Source of the DNA: Chloroflexota bacterium
GTDB lineage: Bacteria > Chloroflexota > Dehalococcoidia > RBG-13-53-26
Direction of reading: 5' to 3'
Assembly (NCBI GenBank): GCA_030616195.1
Contig: JAUWXW010000078.1
Span: forward strand, 1-7,332
Length of the DNA: 7,332 nt
Under the pieces are notes generated by a model. It ran no database searches. It worked only from the letters and a program-made list of their open reading frames with translations, and was not told the origin of the DNA. A program made the position numbers and the translations under genes. Positions 5,942 through 7,332 of the stretch are shown here, piece by piece; the first letter of the stretch is position 1; each line of letters begins with the position of its first letter.

Positions 5942-7132
5942 ATGGACTTCAAATTCACACTGGAGCAAGAGGCACTGCGGAAAGAGTTTGATGATTTCTT
6001 CAAAGAAGAGGCGAAAAACGCTCCCGAGGGGTGGGTAGGAGGCTTCGAAGGGCGTTACGATACCGACGAAGGTTGGGCCTATCACCGCTCGGTGGCTGAT
6101 AAGCTGGCCCAAAAGGGGTGGCTGTCCCTACCATGGCCCCGGGAATACGGGGGACAGGAGCTTGGCCTGATTGAGCAGGCTATCTTTAATGAGGCTTGGG
6201 CATATCATAGGGCCCCGGGAGTAGATTTCTGGGGTCTATACATACTGGCCCCTAGTCTCCTTGAATACGGGAGCGAGGAAAACAAGAGAGAATGGCTATC
6301 CCGGATCGCTAGAGCGGAAACCGACTGGTGCCAGGGCTGGAGCGAACCAAATGCCGGATCAGACCTGGCCTCCCTTACCACTCGGGCTGTGGAGGACGGT
6401 GGCGATTATGTCATCAATGGACAGAAGACATGGACAACAGGGGCCCATCGGGCCACTCATATCTTCCTGCTCGCCAGAACGGACCCTGATGCTCCAAAGC
6501 ATGCCGGAATTACCTACTTCGTGAGCGAGATGGACCGGCCCGGGATCACCGTGCGTCCTCTGTACTACATGGACCGGTCTCACGTGTACAACGAGGTTTT
6601 CTTTGATAACCTCCGGATCCCCAAGAAAAATGTCATAGGCCAGGTAAATCAGGGGTGGGGCGTTACCATGGCCGGGATAAACTTTGAACGCTCAGGGTGT
6701 GGTGCCGTAGCTGAGGGCAAACGTGACCTGGAAGACCTGGTACAGTTTTGTAAGGAGACCGAACGCAATGGGCAGCTACTGGCTAAGAATCCTATTGTCC
6801 GCTATAAGCTGGCTGAGTTGGCAACTGAGTTAGAAGCAGCGCGCCAGTGGGGTTATTACGTTGCCTGGTTACAGGGCAAGGATCCCATGGCTATCGCTGC
6901 GCCCTCGGCATCGAAATACTTTACCACCGAGCTAATAGTGCGCCTGGCAAATACGGCGGTGGAGATCATGGGGCTTTACGGGACCCTGAAACGGGGATCG
7001 AAGTGGGCACCACTTCATGGCAAGTTCCAGACTATATGCCAGTTCTATCTTGGCGTCACCATTGCTGCCGGCAGCACGGAGATTCAGAAGAACCTCATCG
7101 CCTGGATGGGACTGGGGCTACCCAGGAAATAG
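5942..7132 (+). CDS. Acyl-CoA dehydrogenase, large-subunit type, with Glu at the helix-G catalytic position
   Basis: FAD-dependent acyl-CoA dehydrogenase of 396 aa, a clear paralogue of the first ACAD gene with the same domain order and nearly the same residue numbering. The flavin-loop motif is QGWSEPNAGSDLASL with SEPNAGSD at 134-141, and NGQKTWTTGAH follows. Glu249 (in NFERS) lies at the isovaleryl-CoA dehydrogenase and FadE26 catalytic position. The alternative C-terminal position is Ala376 (AAGSTEI). Like the first gene it lacks the R-x-QFG motif, having KNPIVRYKLAEL there, so it probably depends on a small subunit. AAAGGAGGG at 5927-5935 lies six bases before ATG 5942. The gap from the preceding gene is 64 bases, consistent with one transcript. 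Substrate unknown; similarity of type to PimC and FadE26 would fit dicarboxylic, alicyclic or steroid-side-chain acyl-CoAs, but that is only inference. Confidence 0.93.
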   Translation: MDFKFTLEQEALRKEFDDFFKEEAKNAPEGWVGGFEGRYDTDEGWAYHRSVADKLAQKGWLSLPWPREYGGQELGLIEQAIFNEAWAYHRAPGVDFWGLYILAPSLLEYGSEENKREWLSRIARAETDWCQGWSEPNAGSDLASLTTRAVEDGGDYVINGQKTWTTGAHRATHIFLLARTDPDAPKHAGITYFVSEMDRPGITVRPLYYMDRSHVYNEVFFDNLRIPKKNVIGQVNQGWGVTMAGINFERSGCGAVAEGKRDLEDLVQFCKETERNGQLLAKNPIVRYKLAELATELEAARQWGYYVAWLQGKDPMAIAAPSASKYFTTELIVRLANTAVEIMGLYGTLKRGSKWAPLHGKFQTICQFYLGVTIAAGSTEIQKNLIAWMGLGLPRK

Positions 7133-7233
7133 CGCCCCGAAAGACAAGAACGGGCTGGCTTGGCCGTTTTCCCTGGTACGGGTTTCTGCTTAGCGGTCGG
7201 GGGATTCCTGTATTTTGAGTGACACACTTCCAG

Positions 7234-7262
7234 TTGACAAAGTAGAAATGCAGTGGTTTACT
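7234..7262 (+). promoter_or_regulatory. Possible promoter in front of the terminal hairpin
   Basis: A perfect TTGACA at 7234-7239 and TTTACT at 7257-7262 (4 of 6) are separated by 17 bases. Transcription would start near 7269, only about 30 bases before the terminator stem at 7299, so it would give a very short RNA or an attenuated leader for a gene beyond the window. The rest of 7133-7233 shows only a weak hairpin with four Ts (AACGG 7149-7153, CCGTT 7164-7168) just after the last gene. Confidence 0.35.
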
Positions 7263-7298
7263 GGACGCGAATATCGAGGCAAGGAGGGTAGACTCCAC

Positions 7299-7332
7299 AA
7301 CCTGAGGGGCTTCAAAAGCCCCTCAGGTTTTT
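7299..7332 (+). terminator. Strong rho-independent terminator
   Basis: A perfect 14-base stem pairs AACCTGAGGGGCTT (7299-7312) with its reverse complement at 7316-7329, leaving a nominal three-base loop. It leads into a T-run that starts at 7328 and reaches the window edge. The opposite strand has no comparable T-run, so it acts on + strand transcripts. It probably ends the dehydrogenase transcript 167 bases after the last stop codon, unless it serves the possible promoter at 7234. Confidence 0.88.

Noticed and set aside
3312..7132. A new multi-gene system (defence, biosynthetic or mobile)
   Set aside because: All three genes are clear members of the acyl-CoA dehydrogenase superfamily with intact frames; there is no nuclease, transposase, toxin or carrier gene to suggest another kind of system.
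7149..7170. Hairpin with TTTT just after the last dehydrogenase gene
   Set aside because: A five-base stem with a ten-base loop and only four Ts is weak compared with the perfect terminator at 7299-7332.

Overview
The window looks like a piece of a bacterial chromosome, most likely Chloroflexota of the Dehalococcoidia type. This is judged from the style of the DNA polymerase I (N-terminus reading KKPLLLLFDGHALV and a proofreading domain without its metal ligands), the Shine-Dalgarno sites of the AAGGAGG type and the small intergenic palindromes. The assignment rests on memory of related proteins and is not proven by anything in the window. Base composition is moderately GC-rich by eye and even throughout, with no sign of recent transfer. 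Every gene seen is on the + strand.

Layout: (1) positions 2-178 hold the C-terminal end of a gene that starts before the window and looks like a thioredoxin-fold protein. (2) 271-2973 is polA, with a TTG start and a possible promoter directly in front of it. (3) 2974-3311 is a 338-base gap filled by a REP-like inverted pair, a second worn palindrome and a possible promoter. (4) 3312-4505, 4744-5877 and 5942-7132 are three acyl-CoA dehydrogenase (ACAD) family genes. The first and third are large-subunit type (397 and 396 aa) and the middle one is small-subunit type (377 aa). A second REP-like inverted pair, in the opposite arrangement, lies between the first and second. (5) 7133-7332 ends in a strong intrinsic terminator that runs to the window edge, with a consensus-like promoter just before it.

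How the genes may work together: the three ACAD genes are best read as parts of alpha2-beta2 dehydrogenases, like pimeloyl-CoA dehydrogenase PimC/PimD or the mycobacterial FadE26/FadE27 pair. The large subunits carry the flavin-loop motif SEPxAGSD and a catalytic acid in the middle of the chain (Asp249 in the first, Glu249 in the third). The small subunit lacks a catalytic acid at both known positions but keeps the Arg/Gln motif that in this superfamily contacts the FAD of a neighbouring subunit. One small subunit between two different large ones suggests a shared partner or two alternative enzymes. The acyl-CoA substrate cannot be told from the sequence. polA is housekeeping and is probably unrelated to the dehydrogenase genes.

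No mobile-element gene, CRISPR array, tRNA or rRNA was found. The points most worth following up are the large-small-large ACAD arrangement with its Asp/Glu difference, and the two REP-like pairs in opposite orientation.
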